Shown: positions 6,843 to 14,567, numbered from the stretch's first letter. The stretch: DNA of 16,462 bases from Syntrophus sp. (in: bacteria) (GCA_013824905.1 PNOO01000027.1:1-16462), one strand, 5' to 3'. Notes: generated by a model not told the origin, from the letters alone. Translations and numbers: made by a program.

Positions 6843-7856
6843 CTACGGGACGCGGTCGGCCCCTGCCGGCATCACCACCGTCTTGATCGCCCCGGCCTGC
6901 TCCTGGCTAAAGACGATCATGAAGGGGATCTCGCCGTTCGGTGCGATTTTTTCATTGGAGACATCGCTCCCCTGGGGGGTGGAGAGCTCCCGCTGGATCT
7001 CGATCTCCGCAAGTGTGCTCAGTTCCGCATCGGTCAGGAGATTGCCGCAGTAGGCGATCTTCTCCCCGAGGATCACATCGAAAGCATCGGAAATCACCAG
7101 GCGGACCCGGATCCTCGCCTGGGGATAGGGCGACTGGTTTACGGCAACCCCCTCAATCACCCTGAGATTCCCCGCGAGGAGATTCGCCACGGAACGCTGA
7201 CGGATGTCCCTGAGTCCGACCGGTTCCTGAACGGTCTCACGGTTTTTCATTTCCGTTCCGAGGAACTTTTCAACAGCGGGAACGCGACTGAGCCAGGGGG
7301 ATGCCCATTTCAGGGTCTGGGTGCGGATCTCCGGAAAGTACCAGAGGGAGAGCCCTCCCACAACCAGGGCGATGAACACGATCAGAGCTGCAACCTTCAG
7401 AACCAGCCAACCCCACCTTCTCCGTACCGGTTCATCCTCCGTGAACTCCTCCTCCGACAGATCCTCCCACCCTGCATCCTGTTCGCCGAGGGAACCTTTC
7501 TCCATACCCGCCTCAACCCCGGCGATGGCCGGTTCTTTATCAAACGCGGACAGAACCCCTTTATCCACTTCCGTACTGAGGAACGGGGGGATTTCCGCCT
7601 TCTCGCCCGTCGCCGGAGGCAGAGGTTCTTCGGTAAGGGAAAAGCTGTCCTCTGAAATACGTCTGGCATCGCTGATCCTCACGGACGGTATTTCCGGCCC
7701 TTCAGCGGGAGCAGGAGACAGGGATTCACCGGCGGCGGACCGCTCCTGGAAAAAGACATGCTGGCAGCGGCTGCAGCGCACCCACACGCCATCTCCTTCG
7801 ATCAGGGTATCTTCAAAACGGAACCGCGTGTCACACTTCCGACACTGAATAATCAT
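6843..7856 (-). CDS. Zinc-ribbon, single-pass membrane protein with DUF3426 domain
   Basis: The 337-residue protein starts with an MJ0042-type zinc ribbon: Cys5-x2-Cys8 and Cys28-x2-Cys31, spaced as in QCRKCDTRF and VRCSRCQHVF. A Pro-, Glu- and Ser-rich low-complexity linker follows (about 38-145). After RRRW comes one membrane segment at about 149-173 (LVLKVAALIVFIALVVGGLS in its core), then a C-terminal domain (about 200-337) of the DUF3426 type with GNLRVIEGVAVNQSPYP and IPFMIVF. The basic residues before the helix suggest that the zinc ribbon is cytoplasmic and the C-domain periplasmic. The function is unknown. AAGGAGGG lies just before the ATG, and the gene follows hpt by 12 bp as the second gene of that pair. 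The palindrome TAGACGTCTA covers its stop codon. Confidence 0.82.
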   Translation of the reverse strand: MIIQCRKCDTRFRFEDTLIEGDGVWVRCSRCQHVFFQERSAAGESLSPAPAEGPEIPSVRISDARRISEDSFSLTEEPLPPATGEKAEIPPFLSTEVDKGVLSAFDKEPAIAGVEAGMEKGSLGEQDAGWEDLSEEEFTEDEPVRRRWGWLVLKVAALIVFIALVVGGLSLWYFPEIRTQTLKWASPWLSRVPAVEKFLGTEMKNRETVQEPVGLRDIRQRSVANLLAGNLRVIEGVAVNQSPYPQARIRVRLVISDAFDVILGEKIAYCGNLLTDAELSTLAEIEIQRELSTPQGSDVSNEKIAPNGEIPFMIVFSQEQAGAIKTVVMPAGADRVP

Positions 7857-7868
7857 AAACCCTCCTTC

Positions 7869-8399
7869 TCACGCAATGTCATGAAGCACACAGACATCCG
7901 GAAGAAAACGGAAATTTTCGTTAAAATCCAGTCCATATCCGACGACAAAACCGTCAGGAATGGTGAAGCCTACATAATCAGCATCGAAGGGGACCTGCCT
8001 CCTCTCCTTCTTGTCCAGGAAGGCGCATACCCGGAGAGAGGCCGGTTCTCTTTCACGGAGAACTTTAACCAGATAGGAAAGGGTAAGACCCGTATCGATA
8101 ATATCCTCCACGATGAGGACATCGCGCCCCGCAATCGGTGTTTCCAGATCCTTCGTGATTCGGACCTTCCCTGAGCTCTGCGAGCTGCAGCCGTAGCTTG
8201 CCAGCCGGACAAAATCAACACGGCACGGGACATTTATCCCGCGGATCAGATCGGCCATGAAGATAAAGGCCCCCTTTAGAATGCCGACGAGGAGGAGTTC
8301 CCGCCCGTCATAATCCCGGGAGATCCGCCCGGCAAGCTCCCCGACCCGTCTGCTGATCACCTCTTTCGGAAAGAGGATTTCCGTTTTTATCTCCGTCAC
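7869..8399 (-). CDS. hpt: Hypoxanthine phosphoribosyltransferase
   Basis: Hpt salvages hypoxanthine (and usually guanine) with PRPP to give IMP or GMP in the cytosol. The 176-residue product has LLLVGILKGAFIFMADL near the N-terminus, the flexible-loop region LASYG, the PRPP-binding motif DVLIVEDIIDTGLTL (about 93-107), the base-site Lys in DKKERR, and FVVGYGLDFNE. I chose the GTG at 8399: GGAGG lies about 8 bases upstream and this start aligns with E. coli Hpt (178 residues). Another in-frame GTG at 8432 would add 11 residues but lacks a ribosome-binding site. A promoter-like sequence lies 80-110 bp upstream. The gene leads a two-gene unit with the DUF3426 protein, and supplies the same IMP pool as the purDHE operon on the opposite strand. 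Confidence 0.93.
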   Translation of the reverse strand: MTEIKTEILFPKEVISRRVGELAGRISRDYDGRELLLVGILKGAFIFMADLIRGINVPCRVDFVRLASYGCSSQSSGKVRITKDLETPIAGRDVLIVEDIIDTGLTLSYLVKVLREREPASLRVCAFLDKKERRQVPFDADYVGFTIPDGFVVGYGLDFNENFRFLPDVCVLHDIA

Positions 8400-8710
8400 C
8401 CCTTCGACCTCCGGGAAAGATGTTGCCTTCACTGCGGCATCGGATCAAAAAGACGCGGTCCTGGAATGAACATCCAACATTCACACTAAACGACGCCGGC
8501 CCCCCTGTCAACGAAAATCAGAATCGCGAATCAGAAAAAGGATGGAGAGGATATCGAGGAACGTCATTGCAGGTCAAGTCCAAAGGTGATAGTAAAGTCA
8601 AGATAAGTGAGGGTCGAGACTTCGCAGTGGGTGAAGAGAAGGATTCGCCCCATCACCGCCCGCCGTTTCGTCTGATCGAAATACCGGGAAATCATAAAAG
8701 AGACTGTATA
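8400..8710. other. Divergent intergenic region between hpt and the radical SAM gene
   Basis: These roughly 310 bases hold no convincing gene. They contain the candidate hpt promoter (8483-8511, minus) and the -10-like TATAAT at the right edge (8707-8712, plus). A short direct repeat, TCAGAA-TCGCGAA-TCAGAA, occurs near 8518-8536. The plus-strand frame of the radical SAM gene stays open through the whole region back to 8420, but the translation is charged, has no family resemblance and lies upstream of the conserved N-terminus. I see no tRNA or clear riboswitch. Confidence 0.5.
8483..8511 (-). promoter_or_regulatory. Sigma70-like promoter for hpt
   Basis: On the minus strand a perfect TTGACA (8506-8511) is followed after 17 bases by TAGTGT (8483-8488), a weaker -10 match. 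It would place the transcript start near 8476, with a leader of about 75 bases before the chosen GTG of hpt. Confidence 0.45.
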
Positions 8711-8712
8711 AT
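8707..8712 (+). promoter_or_regulatory. Perfect -10 element TATAAT overlapping the radical SAM start codon
   Basis: TATAAT at 8707-8712 overlaps the first ATG (8711). If it is used, transcription would begin about 8719-8720, exactly at a second in-frame ATG (8720), giving a leaderless message. No good -35 element is found 16-18 bases upstream, and neither ATG has a clear ribosome-binding site. A chance match is possible. Confidence 0.35.
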
Positions 8713-11248
8713 GGCAGATATGACCCAATGCGATTCCGGCGAGATTTTCCTCGCCGTCGAGAAACCCAGTCGCTACACCGGCGGCGAGATAAACACCATC
8801 AAGAAGGAGGATTCGGCCTCCCTCCTCCACTTTGCCCTCGCCTTCCCCGACGCCTATGAAGTCGGCATGTCACACCTCGGCCTCCAGATTCTTTACTCCA
8901 TTCTGAACAACCTGCCGGAGGTCGCCTGCGAACGCGTCTACGCCCCCTGGCCGGACATGGAAAAGGAGCTCCGGCAGCGCCGCCTGCCCCTTTGCTCCCT
9001 GGAGACGCAGAGGCCGCTGGCCGCATTCGACATCGTCGGCTTCTCCATCCAGTATGAGCTCTCCTACACGAATGTCCTGATGATGCTGGAACTGGGCGGC
9101 ATACCTCTCCATCGCGAAGATCGGGGCGAGAGACATCCCCTGGTCATTGCAGGCGGCCCTTCCGCCTTCAACCCTGCTCCGCTGAGCTCATTCATCGACG
9201 CCTTCGTCATTGGAGAAGGGGAGGAGGCTGTCACCGAGATCGCCTCCTCGGTACTCGCAATCCGGAACCGGGGAGGAAAACGGCGGGACCGGATCGAGGC
9301 CCTGGCCGGAATCGCCGGCGTCTATGTCCCCGGCATCCATACTCGCGGTGAAAGAATCGCAAAACGGATCATCACTGATCTGGACGCCTGGCGCGTTCCT
9401 CTCTGCCCGATCGTCCCCCTGATGAAGACGATCCATGACCGGGTAACCCTTGAAATTGCGCGGGGCTGCACGCGGGGATGTCGCTTTTGCCAGGCGGGGA
9501 TGGTCTGGCGTCCCGTCCGCGAACGGACGCCGGTGATACTCGAAGAGATGGCCGAGGCAATGCTCCGGGCGACAGGTCACGACGAGCTCTCCCTTCTTTC
9601 ACTGAGTTCAGGCGATTACACCCTGATCGAACCATTGCTCAAGACGCTCATGGACCGGTATTACGCGCGGCGCGTCGCCCTGGCCCTCCCGTCGCTCCGC
9701 GTCGAAACCCTTACCCCGATGCTGATCGAAGAAATCCGTCGCGTCCGGAAGACGAGTTTCACTCTGGCCCCCGAGGCGGGAACGCAACGACTCCGTAATA
9801 TCATTAACAAAGGGAATACGGAGGAAGAGCTCCTCACTACAACCGCCCGGGTCTTCACGGCAGGCTGGAGGGCGGTAAAACTCTACTTCATGCTTGGCCT
9901 GCCCGGCGAGCGGGAAGAGGACCTGGAGGGAATCGCCGACCTCGCCTACAAAACACTCCAGACAGCGCAGAACCGGGGTCAGGTGACGGTCAGTCTCTCG
10001 ACCTTCGTTCCCAAGCCCCACACCCCCTTCCAGTGGCAGCGCCAGATCGGCATAGAGGAGACCTACTCCCGTCATGAGTTTTTTCGCCGTCGACTGAAGA
10101 ACCGGAACATCAGCGTCAAGTGGCATGACGCCAGGATGAGCCTCCTTGAAGGGATAATCTCCCGGGGCGGCGAGGAGATCGGGACGCTTATCGAGACGGC
10201 TTTTCACCTCGGCTGTCGTTTTGACGGTTGGAGCGACCGCTTCCGCTTCGACCTCTGGGAAGAAGCGATCCGTCAAACAGGGATCGACCCGGAATCCTAC
10301 CTCCGGGAGCGTCCCCTCACCGAAGCCTTTCCCTGGGAGAGGATCGAAAGCGGCCTCACCCGGGAATTCCTTTTTTCAGAGGCAATCAAGGCTGAAAAGG
10401 GGGAACCCACGCCGGACTGCAGGACCGGTGCATGCAGCAACTGCGGCGTATGCGATCACCGGACCATCCACAACGTCATTGCCCCTGCCGATGCTCCCGT
10501 CGGGACGTTCGTCATCAGACATGCAGGCCGGGGAAACGAGGGTGGGCTGGAAAAGTCTCTCCGAATCCGCTTCACGAAACTGGGTCCGGCGCGATTCCTG
10601 TCCCACCTTGAGCTTTCCACGGCCCTTAGCCGGGCGCTGAGCCTGACTGGAATCACCTTCGTCTATTCCCAGGGCTATCACCCCCACCCGAAGATCTCTT
10701 TTGCCGGCGCCACGTCAGTCGGGATGGAGAGCCGGGGCGAATTTGTGGACCTCCGGATTCACGATCCCCACGAGGATCTTGGCCTCCTGACCGCCAGGAT
10801 CAACGCCGTCCTGCCTGCGGGCGTAACCATCGCTACGATGCGTGAGCTAAACCCGCGCGCCTTCTCTCTGGCCGAACTGGTCGTGGGATTCACATATGAC
10901 CTTATTCTGCCGGGTGATGAAGACGATGGAGAACTGGACCGGATCGAGGCGAAGATCGGTGCATTTCTTCGCACAGAGAAATTTTGCGTCACCCGGAAAA
11001 CGAACCAAAAATCGGTCATCAAGGAGATTCGATCCTTCGTAACCGACCTTGCCCTGGAGCGCACGGGACGGCGGATCCTTCTTTCTGCCCGTTTCGGTCC
11101 CGAAGGGACGGTCCGGCCCGCCGAGGTACTGACCGGCGTTCTTGACCTTTCCCAGGAGGCCGTCCACAGAATACGGATCGTGAAAAGCGGTACGCTCCTT
11201 GCCGATTTTGCAGACAGGGCCGACCAGCAAATTTTTTTCCAGGAATAG
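8711..11248 (+). CDS. B12-binding-type radical SAM protein fused to a DUF2344 domain
   Basis: The 845-residue protein begins with a cobalamin-binding-like region (VALAFPD-type AFPDAYEVGMSHLGL, IVGFSIQYELSYTN, IAGGPSAFNP, IDAFVIGEGEEAV). The radical SAM core follows, with the 4Fe-4S motif CTRGCRFC (Cys253, Cys257, Cys260), the SAM-region SSGDY and PEAGTQRLRNIINKG. A cysteine-rich patch, CRTGACSNCGVC, lies near 570-582. From about residue 616 a second domain begins, LRIRFTKLGPARFLSHLEL, of the DUF2344 (TIGR03936) type. The first part fits TIGR03960. The substrate is unknown to me. I chose the ATG at 8711 because the conserved VEKPSRYTGGEIN begins about 15 residues later; 8720 is equally possible. 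It lies 75 bp before rplU, a linkage common in this family, which suggests a role tied to ribosomes or RNA (inference). Confidence 0.88.
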   Translation: MADMTQCDSGEIFLAVEKPSRYTGGEINTIKKEDSASLLHFALAFPDAYEVGMSHLGLQILYSILNNLPEVACERVYAPWPDMEKELRQRRLPLCSLETQRPLAAFDIVGFSIQYELSYTNVLMMLELGGIPLHREDRGERHPLVIAGGPSAFNPAPLSSFIDAFVIGEGEEAVTEIASSVLAIRNRGGKRRDRIEALAGIAGVYVPGIHTRGERIAKRIITDLDAWRVPLCPIVPLMKTIHDRVTLEIARGCTRGCRFCQAGMVWRPVRERTPVILEEMAEAMLRATGHDELSLLSLSSGDYTLIEPLLKTLMDRYYARRVALALPSLRVETLTPMLIEEIRRVRKTSFTLAPEAGTQRLRNIINKGNTEEELLTTTARVFTAGWRAVKLYFMLGLPGEREEDLEGIADLAYKTLQTAQNRGQVTVSLSTFVPKPHTPFQWQRQIGIEETYSRHEFFRRRLKNRNISVKWHDARMSLLEGIISRGGEEIGTLIETAFHLGCRFDGWSDRFRFDLWEEAIRQTGIDPESYLRERPLTEAFPWERIESGLTREFLFSEAIKAEKGEPTPDCRTGACSNCGVCDHRTIHNVIAPADAPVGTFVIRHAGRGNEGGLEKSLRIRFTKLGPARFLSHLELSTALSRALSLTGITFVYSQGYHPHPKISFAGATSVGMESRGEFVDLRIHDPHEDLGLLTARINAVLPAGVTIATMRELNPRAFSLAELVVGFTYDLILPGDEDDGELDRIEAKIGAFLRTEKFCVTRKTNQKSVIKEIRSFVTDLALERTGRRILLSARFGPEGTVRPAEVLTGVLDLSQEAVHRIRIVKSGTLLADFADRADQQIFFQE

Positions 11249-11260
11249 TCATAAATTCTA

Positions 11261-11290
11261 TTGACAAACAGGACCCATTTTCGTTATGGT
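11261..11290 (+). promoter_or_regulatory. Sigma70-like promoter for rplU-rpmA
   Basis: A perfect TTGACA (11261-11266) is followed by TATGGT (11285-11290, 18-base spacer) or TTATGG (17-base spacer). Transcription would start near 11297, leaving a leader of only about 27 bases before rplU, with an AGAGGG ribosome-binding site. So short a leader leaves little room for ribosomal protein autoregulation. Confidence 0.55.
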
Positions 11291-11323
11291 GCAAAGTCAA
11301 AAAATTTTAGAGGGATATAAGCC

Positions 11324-11635
11324 ATGTATGCGGTAATAAAAACGGGCGGTAAGCAGCACAAGGTCTCCGAAGGAGACGTGATAGCCATAGAAAAGATCGA
11401 GGGCGACAAGGGCGACGCCATTGTTTTCGATCAGGTTCTGATGGTCGAGAAGGACGGTGACATTCGCATCGGAAGACCTGTGGTCGAAGGGGTGAAAGTG
11501 ACGGGCGAAATCCTGGCCCAGAAAAAGGGCGACAAGCTCATCGTCTTCAAGATGAAAAAGCGTAAGGGTTTTCACAAAAAGAACGGACACCGCCAGCAGT
11601 TGACGAGCATGCGGATCAAGGAAATATCCATTTAA
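11324..11635 (+). CDS. rplU: 50S ribosomal protein L21
   Basis: L21 is a 23S rRNA-binding protein of the large subunit. The 103 residues equal the E. coli length. It opens with the family signature MYAVIKTGGKQHKVSEGD and has the lysine-rich RNA-binding tail KMKKRKGFHKKNGHRQ before LTSMRIKEI. Between these lie the barrel strands VLMVEKDGDIRIGRPVVEG. It is the first gene after a strong promoter candidate and is followed by rpmA after 12 bp, the usual bacterial pair. Confidence 0.97.
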   Translation: MYAVIKTGGKQHKVSEGDVIAIEKIEGDKGDAIVFDQVLMVEKDGDIRIGRPVVEGVKVTGEILAQKKGDKLIVFKMKKRKGFHKKNGHRQQLTSMRIKEISI

Positions 11636-11647
11636 GCGGAGGGCATT

Positions 11648-11905
11648 ATGGCACATAAGAAGGGACAGGGAAGCTCCCGGAATGGAAGAGACAGCAACTC
11701 GCAGCGGCGGGGCGTAAAGGTTTACGGCGGTCAGAAGATCCACGCCGGCTCCATCATCGTCCGTCAGGTCGGAACCGTATTTCATCCCGGCGTCAACGTC
11801 GGTTTGGGTAAGGATTATACCATCTATTCAAGGATCGATGGAACCGTGAAGTTCGAGAGACTCGACAAGAAGCGGAAGAAGGTCAGCGTCTACGCCGCAG
11901 CGTAG
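11648..11905 (+). CDS. rpmA: 50S ribosomal protein L27
   Basis: L27 lies near the peptidyl transferase centre, with its N-terminal tail reaching toward the tRNA ends. The 85-residue protein starts MAHKKGQGSSRNGRDS and has the signature GSIIVRQVGTVFHPGVNVG, then KDYTIYSRIDGTVKFE. There is no cleavable N-terminal extension of the kind seen in many Firmicutes. GGAGGG lies about 5 bases before the ATG. It is cotranscribed with rplU, and a cold-shock gene follows 33 bp later. Confidence 0.97.
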   Translation: MAHKKGQGSSRNGRDSNSQRRGVKVYGGQKIHAGSIIVRQVGTVFHPGVNVGLGKDYTIYSRIDGTVKFERLDKKRKKVSVYAAA

Positions 11906-11938
11906 GCATCTTTTCCTGTCACGGAGGAACTAGGAACC

Positions 11939-12154
11939 ATGGGAGAGAATGGACGTGAAACCGGGGTTGTCAAGTGGTTTAACGACAAAAAGGGGTACGG
12001 CTTCATCTCCAGGGACTCGGGAGAGGATGTGTTTGTTCATCACAGCGCAATCGTTGCGGAGGGATTCCGCAGTCTGGCCGAAGGTGATCGTGTTGAGTTT
12101 GCGATAACACAGGAAAATAAAGGCCAGGCCGCCGTCGACGTGCGCAAGATTTAG
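11939..12154 (+). CDS. Cold-shock domain protein (CspA family)
   Basis: This 71-residue single-domain protein is a nucleic-acid chaperone of the OB-fold cold-shock family. It shows GVVKWFND (9-16) and the two RNA-binding motifs KGYGFI (RNP1, 18-23) and VFVHH (RNP2, 31-35), then the closing strands GDRVEF and GQAAVDV. The N-terminus is slightly longer and more polar than that of E. coli CspA. A GGAGG and a later AGGA lie upstream of the ATG. It sits 33 bp after rpmA with no visible promoter of its own and is followed by a terminator, so it appears to be the third gene of the ribosomal protein operon. No long leader of the cspA thermosensor type is present. Whether it responds to cold cannot be told. 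Confidence 0.93.
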   Translation: MGENGRETGVVKWFNDKKGYGFISRDSGEDVFVHHSAIVAEGFRSLAEGDRVEFAITQENKGQAAVDVRKI

Positions 12155-12155
12155 C

Positions 12156-12199
12156 GTACCCAAGCCCACGGGGACGGAACAATCATCCCCTATCGGTAC
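12156..12199 (+). other. Nested inverted repeats in the 3' untranslated region of the cold-shock gene
   Basis: An outer pair, GTACC (12156-12160) with GGTAC (12195-12199), encloses an inner pair, GGGGA (12170-12174) with TCCCC (12186-12190). It begins two bases after the csp stop codon. The unpaired stretches between the arms are unequal (9 and 4 bases), so stability is uncertain. It could protect the mRNA 3' end or be chance. Confidence 0.3.
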
Positions 12200-12229
12200 C
12201 TTTACACAGAACGTCACTTCATGATGAGA

Positions 12230-12267
12230 AGGCAGCTGTATTCGCCGCTGACGGCTGTCTGTTTTTT
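12230..12267 (+). terminator. Intrinsic terminator after the rplU-rpmA-csp operon
   Basis: AGGCAGCTGT (12230-12239) pairs with ACGGCTGTCT (12251-12260) to give a 10-bp stem with two G-U pairs and an 11-base loop. One G and six T (12262-12267) follow. It lies 75 bp after the csp stop and about 100 bp before obg, so it separates the two transcription units. Confidence 0.65.
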
Positions 12268-12369
12268 CGATTGAAAAGGGAAATGGCGTCTTTGCTCACT
12301 CCCTCCGCGGCAGCCCGATCCAGGTGTCCTCCCCCCACCCTTCCGTAGATAAAGGCACAAGAAAACAGC

Positions 12370-13422
12370 ATGAAATTCATCGACGAGGCAAAGATCTATG
12401 TCAAAGCCGGCGACGGCGGCCGCGGTTGCGTCAGCTTCCGGCGGGAGAAGTTCGTGCCGCGTGGAGGACCGGACGGCGGCGACGGAGGCCATGGAGGAGA
12501 TGTGGTTATCCGCGCCTCCCTGAGCCGGCGAACCCTCCTTGACTTCAAGTTTCGCCAGCATCACCTGGCTAAACACGGCAGTCACGGCGAGGGAAGCAAA
12601 CGGACCGGCAAAGACTCGGACAACGTGGAGATCGTCGTTCCGGTAGGAACGGTCATCCGCGATGCAGAGACAGGGGAACTCCTCGCCGATCTTACCGCCG
12701 ACGGCGCCGTCTTTGTCGTCGCAAAAGGCGGCATGGGCGGCCGGGGAAACGCGAGATTCGCCACTGCCACGCGTCAGGTCCCCCGTTTCGCCCAGCCCGG
12801 TATCCCGGGTGAGGAAAGGTGGATCACGCTGGAGCTCAAGCTTCTGGCTGATGTGGGAATCATCGGTTTGCCGAACGTCGGCAAATCGACCTTCATCTCA
12901 CGGGTGTCGGCCGCCCGCCCCAAGATCGCAGATTACCCCTTCACGACGCTCGTCCCTCATTTGGGCGTCGTCCAGTACGGGGATAATGAATCGTTCGTGA
13001 TCGCCGACATCCCGGGACTGATCGAGGGGGCGCACGAAGGGCTGGGGATGGGCATGCAGTTCCTCCGCCATGTCGAGAGGACCTCCGTCCTGCTCCACAT
13101 CATCGATGTCTCTGATGAAGCCTCTCAGGGCGCCTGGCACGACTTCGAAATGATCAACCGCGAACTGGAGCTCTTCAGTCCCGCAATGCTGAAAAAACGG
13201 CAGGTCGTGGCGATCGGCAAGCTCGACCTCACCACCACCCGGGAGAGAGTGAAAAAAGAAATTGACACCTTTGCACGAAAGGGGATAAAAATATTCGCCT
13301 TTTCTGCAGCGACTGGGGAAGGCGTTCCGGAAGTGCTCCGGGAACTCATCACGCTGATCCCCCCGCATCTAACACCGGCGGCTGACGGAAGCGGGGTGTC
13401 GCCGGAGGAATTTCCATCATGA
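12370..13422 (+). CDS. obg: Obg/CgtA GTPase
   Basis: Obg is an essential GTPase that associates with the 50S subunit and acts in ribosome assembly and stress responses. The 350-residue protein has the glycine-rich Obg fold (1-158; GDGGRGCVSFRREKFVPRGG, GGDGGHGGDV, GGMGGRGNARF). The G domain follows: G1 GLPNVGKST (166-174), G2 Thr192-Thr193, G3 DIPGLIEGAHEG (213-224) and G5 SAATG (312-316). The G4 motif, normally NKxD, reads GKLD (283-286). The C-terminal region beyond about 335 is short and not conserved. The ATG has only a weak ribosome-binding site (AAGG, 14 bases away). Its end overlaps proB by 4 bp. The rplU-rpmA-obg order is common, but here a csp gene and a terminator intervene. Confidence 0.96.
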   Translation: MKFIDEAKIYVKAGDGGRGCVSFRREKFVPRGGPDGGDGGHGGDVVIRASLSRRTLLDFKFRQHHLAKHGSHGEGSKRTGKDSDNVEIVVPVGTVIRDAETGELLADLTADGAVFVVAKGGMGGRGNARFATATRQVPRFAQPGIPGEERWITLELKLLADVGIIGLPNVGKSTFISRVSAARPKIADYPFTTLVPHLGVVQYGDNESFVIADIPGLIEGAHEGLGMGMQFLRHVERTSVLLHIIDVSDEASQGAWHDFEMINRELELFSPAMLKKRQVVAIGKLDLTTTRERVKKEIDTFARKGIKIFAFSAATGEGVPEVLRELITLIPPHLTPAADGSGVSPEEFPS

Positions 13423-14567
13423 CACGAAAAGAGACGCTTGCCAATGTCCGGAAGATCCTCGTCAAGGTCGGAAGCGCCGTCCTGACGGGGGAAGACGGTC
13501 TTGACCTCAACATCATCGAACAGCTCGTCGCCGACATCGCCGCCCTCCGGGAACGGGATTATCAGATCGTCCTGGTCAGTTCCGGGGCCATCGCCTCCGG
13601 GAAGCACCGGTTGGGGATTCCCGGTAAACTAAAGAACATTCCCCAGAAGCAGGCGGCCGCGGCGGTCGGCCAGGGCCGTCTGATGCGGGTCTACTCGAAC
13701 GCTTTCGGTAAACACGGCCTCTTTGTCGGTCAAGTCCTCCTTACGATGAGCGACATCACAGACCGAAAACGCTTTCTGAACATCCGCAACACCCTCTTCA
13801 CCTTGCTGGAGTGGGGCGTGATCACGATCATCAACGAAAACGACACCGTAGCCGTCGACGAAATCAAGTTCGGCGACAACGACCATCTGGCTGCAATGGT
13901 CGCGAACGTTATCGAGGCCCATCTCGTCATCAACCTGACGAGCACCGAGGGGCTCTACGACCATAATCCGGCCGACTCCAAAAAGGCAAAGCTCATCCCT
14001 CTCGTCACGGAAATCACCCCGGAGATCGAGGCCGCAGCCACCGATGAGGGCACGCCGGTCGGGATGGGCGGGATGAAGAGCAAGGTCCTGGCCGCCAAGA
14101 AGGTCACCGCCTTCGGCATTCCTTACATCATCGGCCCCGGCCGCCGGCAGGGGGTCCTTCAGGAGATTATGGACGGGAAGGAGACAGGTACCCTTTTCCT
14201 CCCGATGTCGGACCATCTGAACAGCCGCAAATACTGGATCGCCTTCACCCTGAGGGCGAGAGGGCGCCTCTTCATCGACGAAGGGGCGACAGCCGCCATC
14301 GTCGCAGACGGCAAGAGCCTCCTCCCCTCCGGAGTGACGCAGGTCGAGGGAGATTTCGTCTCCGGTGATCCGGTGACGTGCGTGGACCCATCAGGGAATC
14401 CGATCGCCAAAGGGCTCGTCAATTACAGCGCCGAAGAGATCAGGAAGATCATGGGGCTCAAGACGGGGAAGATCGAACAGATCCTGGGATACAAGGACTA
14501 CGATGAGGTCATCCACCGGGACAACCTGGCCGTCACGATCCAACCGGACGGCAAGTCAAAAACCTGA
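13419..14567 (+). CDS. proB: Glutamate 5-kinase
   Basis: ProB phosphorylates glutamate to gamma-glutamyl phosphate, the first and feedback-controlled step of proline synthesis. The 382-residue protein has an amino-acid kinase domain (about 10-258) with ILVKVGSAVL (13-22), VSSGAIASGKHRLG (53-66), INENDTVAVDEIKFGDND (138-155), GMGGMKSKV and AAKKVT. A C-terminal PUA domain follows (about 278-355; RARGRLFIDEGATAAI, GDFVSGDPV, GLVNYSAEEI). The ATP-site segment reads LTSTEGLY, where E. coli-type enzymes have TD in place of TS. The start overlaps the obg stop (ATGA), suggesting coupled translation. proA is not next to it; the following gene is unrelated and has its own promoter candidate. Confidence 0.95.
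   Translation: MTRKETLANVRKILVKVGSAVLTGEDGLDLNIIEQLVADIAALRERDYQIVLVSSGAIASGKHRLGIPGKLKNIPQKQAAAAVGQGRLMRVYSNAFGKHGLFVGQVLLTMSDITDRKRFLNIRNTLFTLLEWGVITIINENDTVAVDEIKFGDNDHLAAMVANVIEAHLVINLTSTEGLYDHNPADSKKAKLIPLVTEITPEIEAAATDEGTPVGMGGMKSKVLAAKKVTAFGIPYIIGPGRRQGVLQEIMDGKETGTLFLPMSDHLNSRKYWIAFTLRARGRLFIDEGATAAIVADGKSLLPSGVTQVEGDFVSGDPVTCVDPSGNPIAKGLVNYSAEEIRKIMGLKTGKIEQILGYKDYDEVIHRDNLAVTIQPDGKSKT

Noticed and set aside
8420..8710. A 97-residue N-terminal extension of the radical SAM protein
   Set aside because: It overlaps the hpt 5' region and its promoter, has no family resemblance, and the conserved N-terminus begins after 8711.
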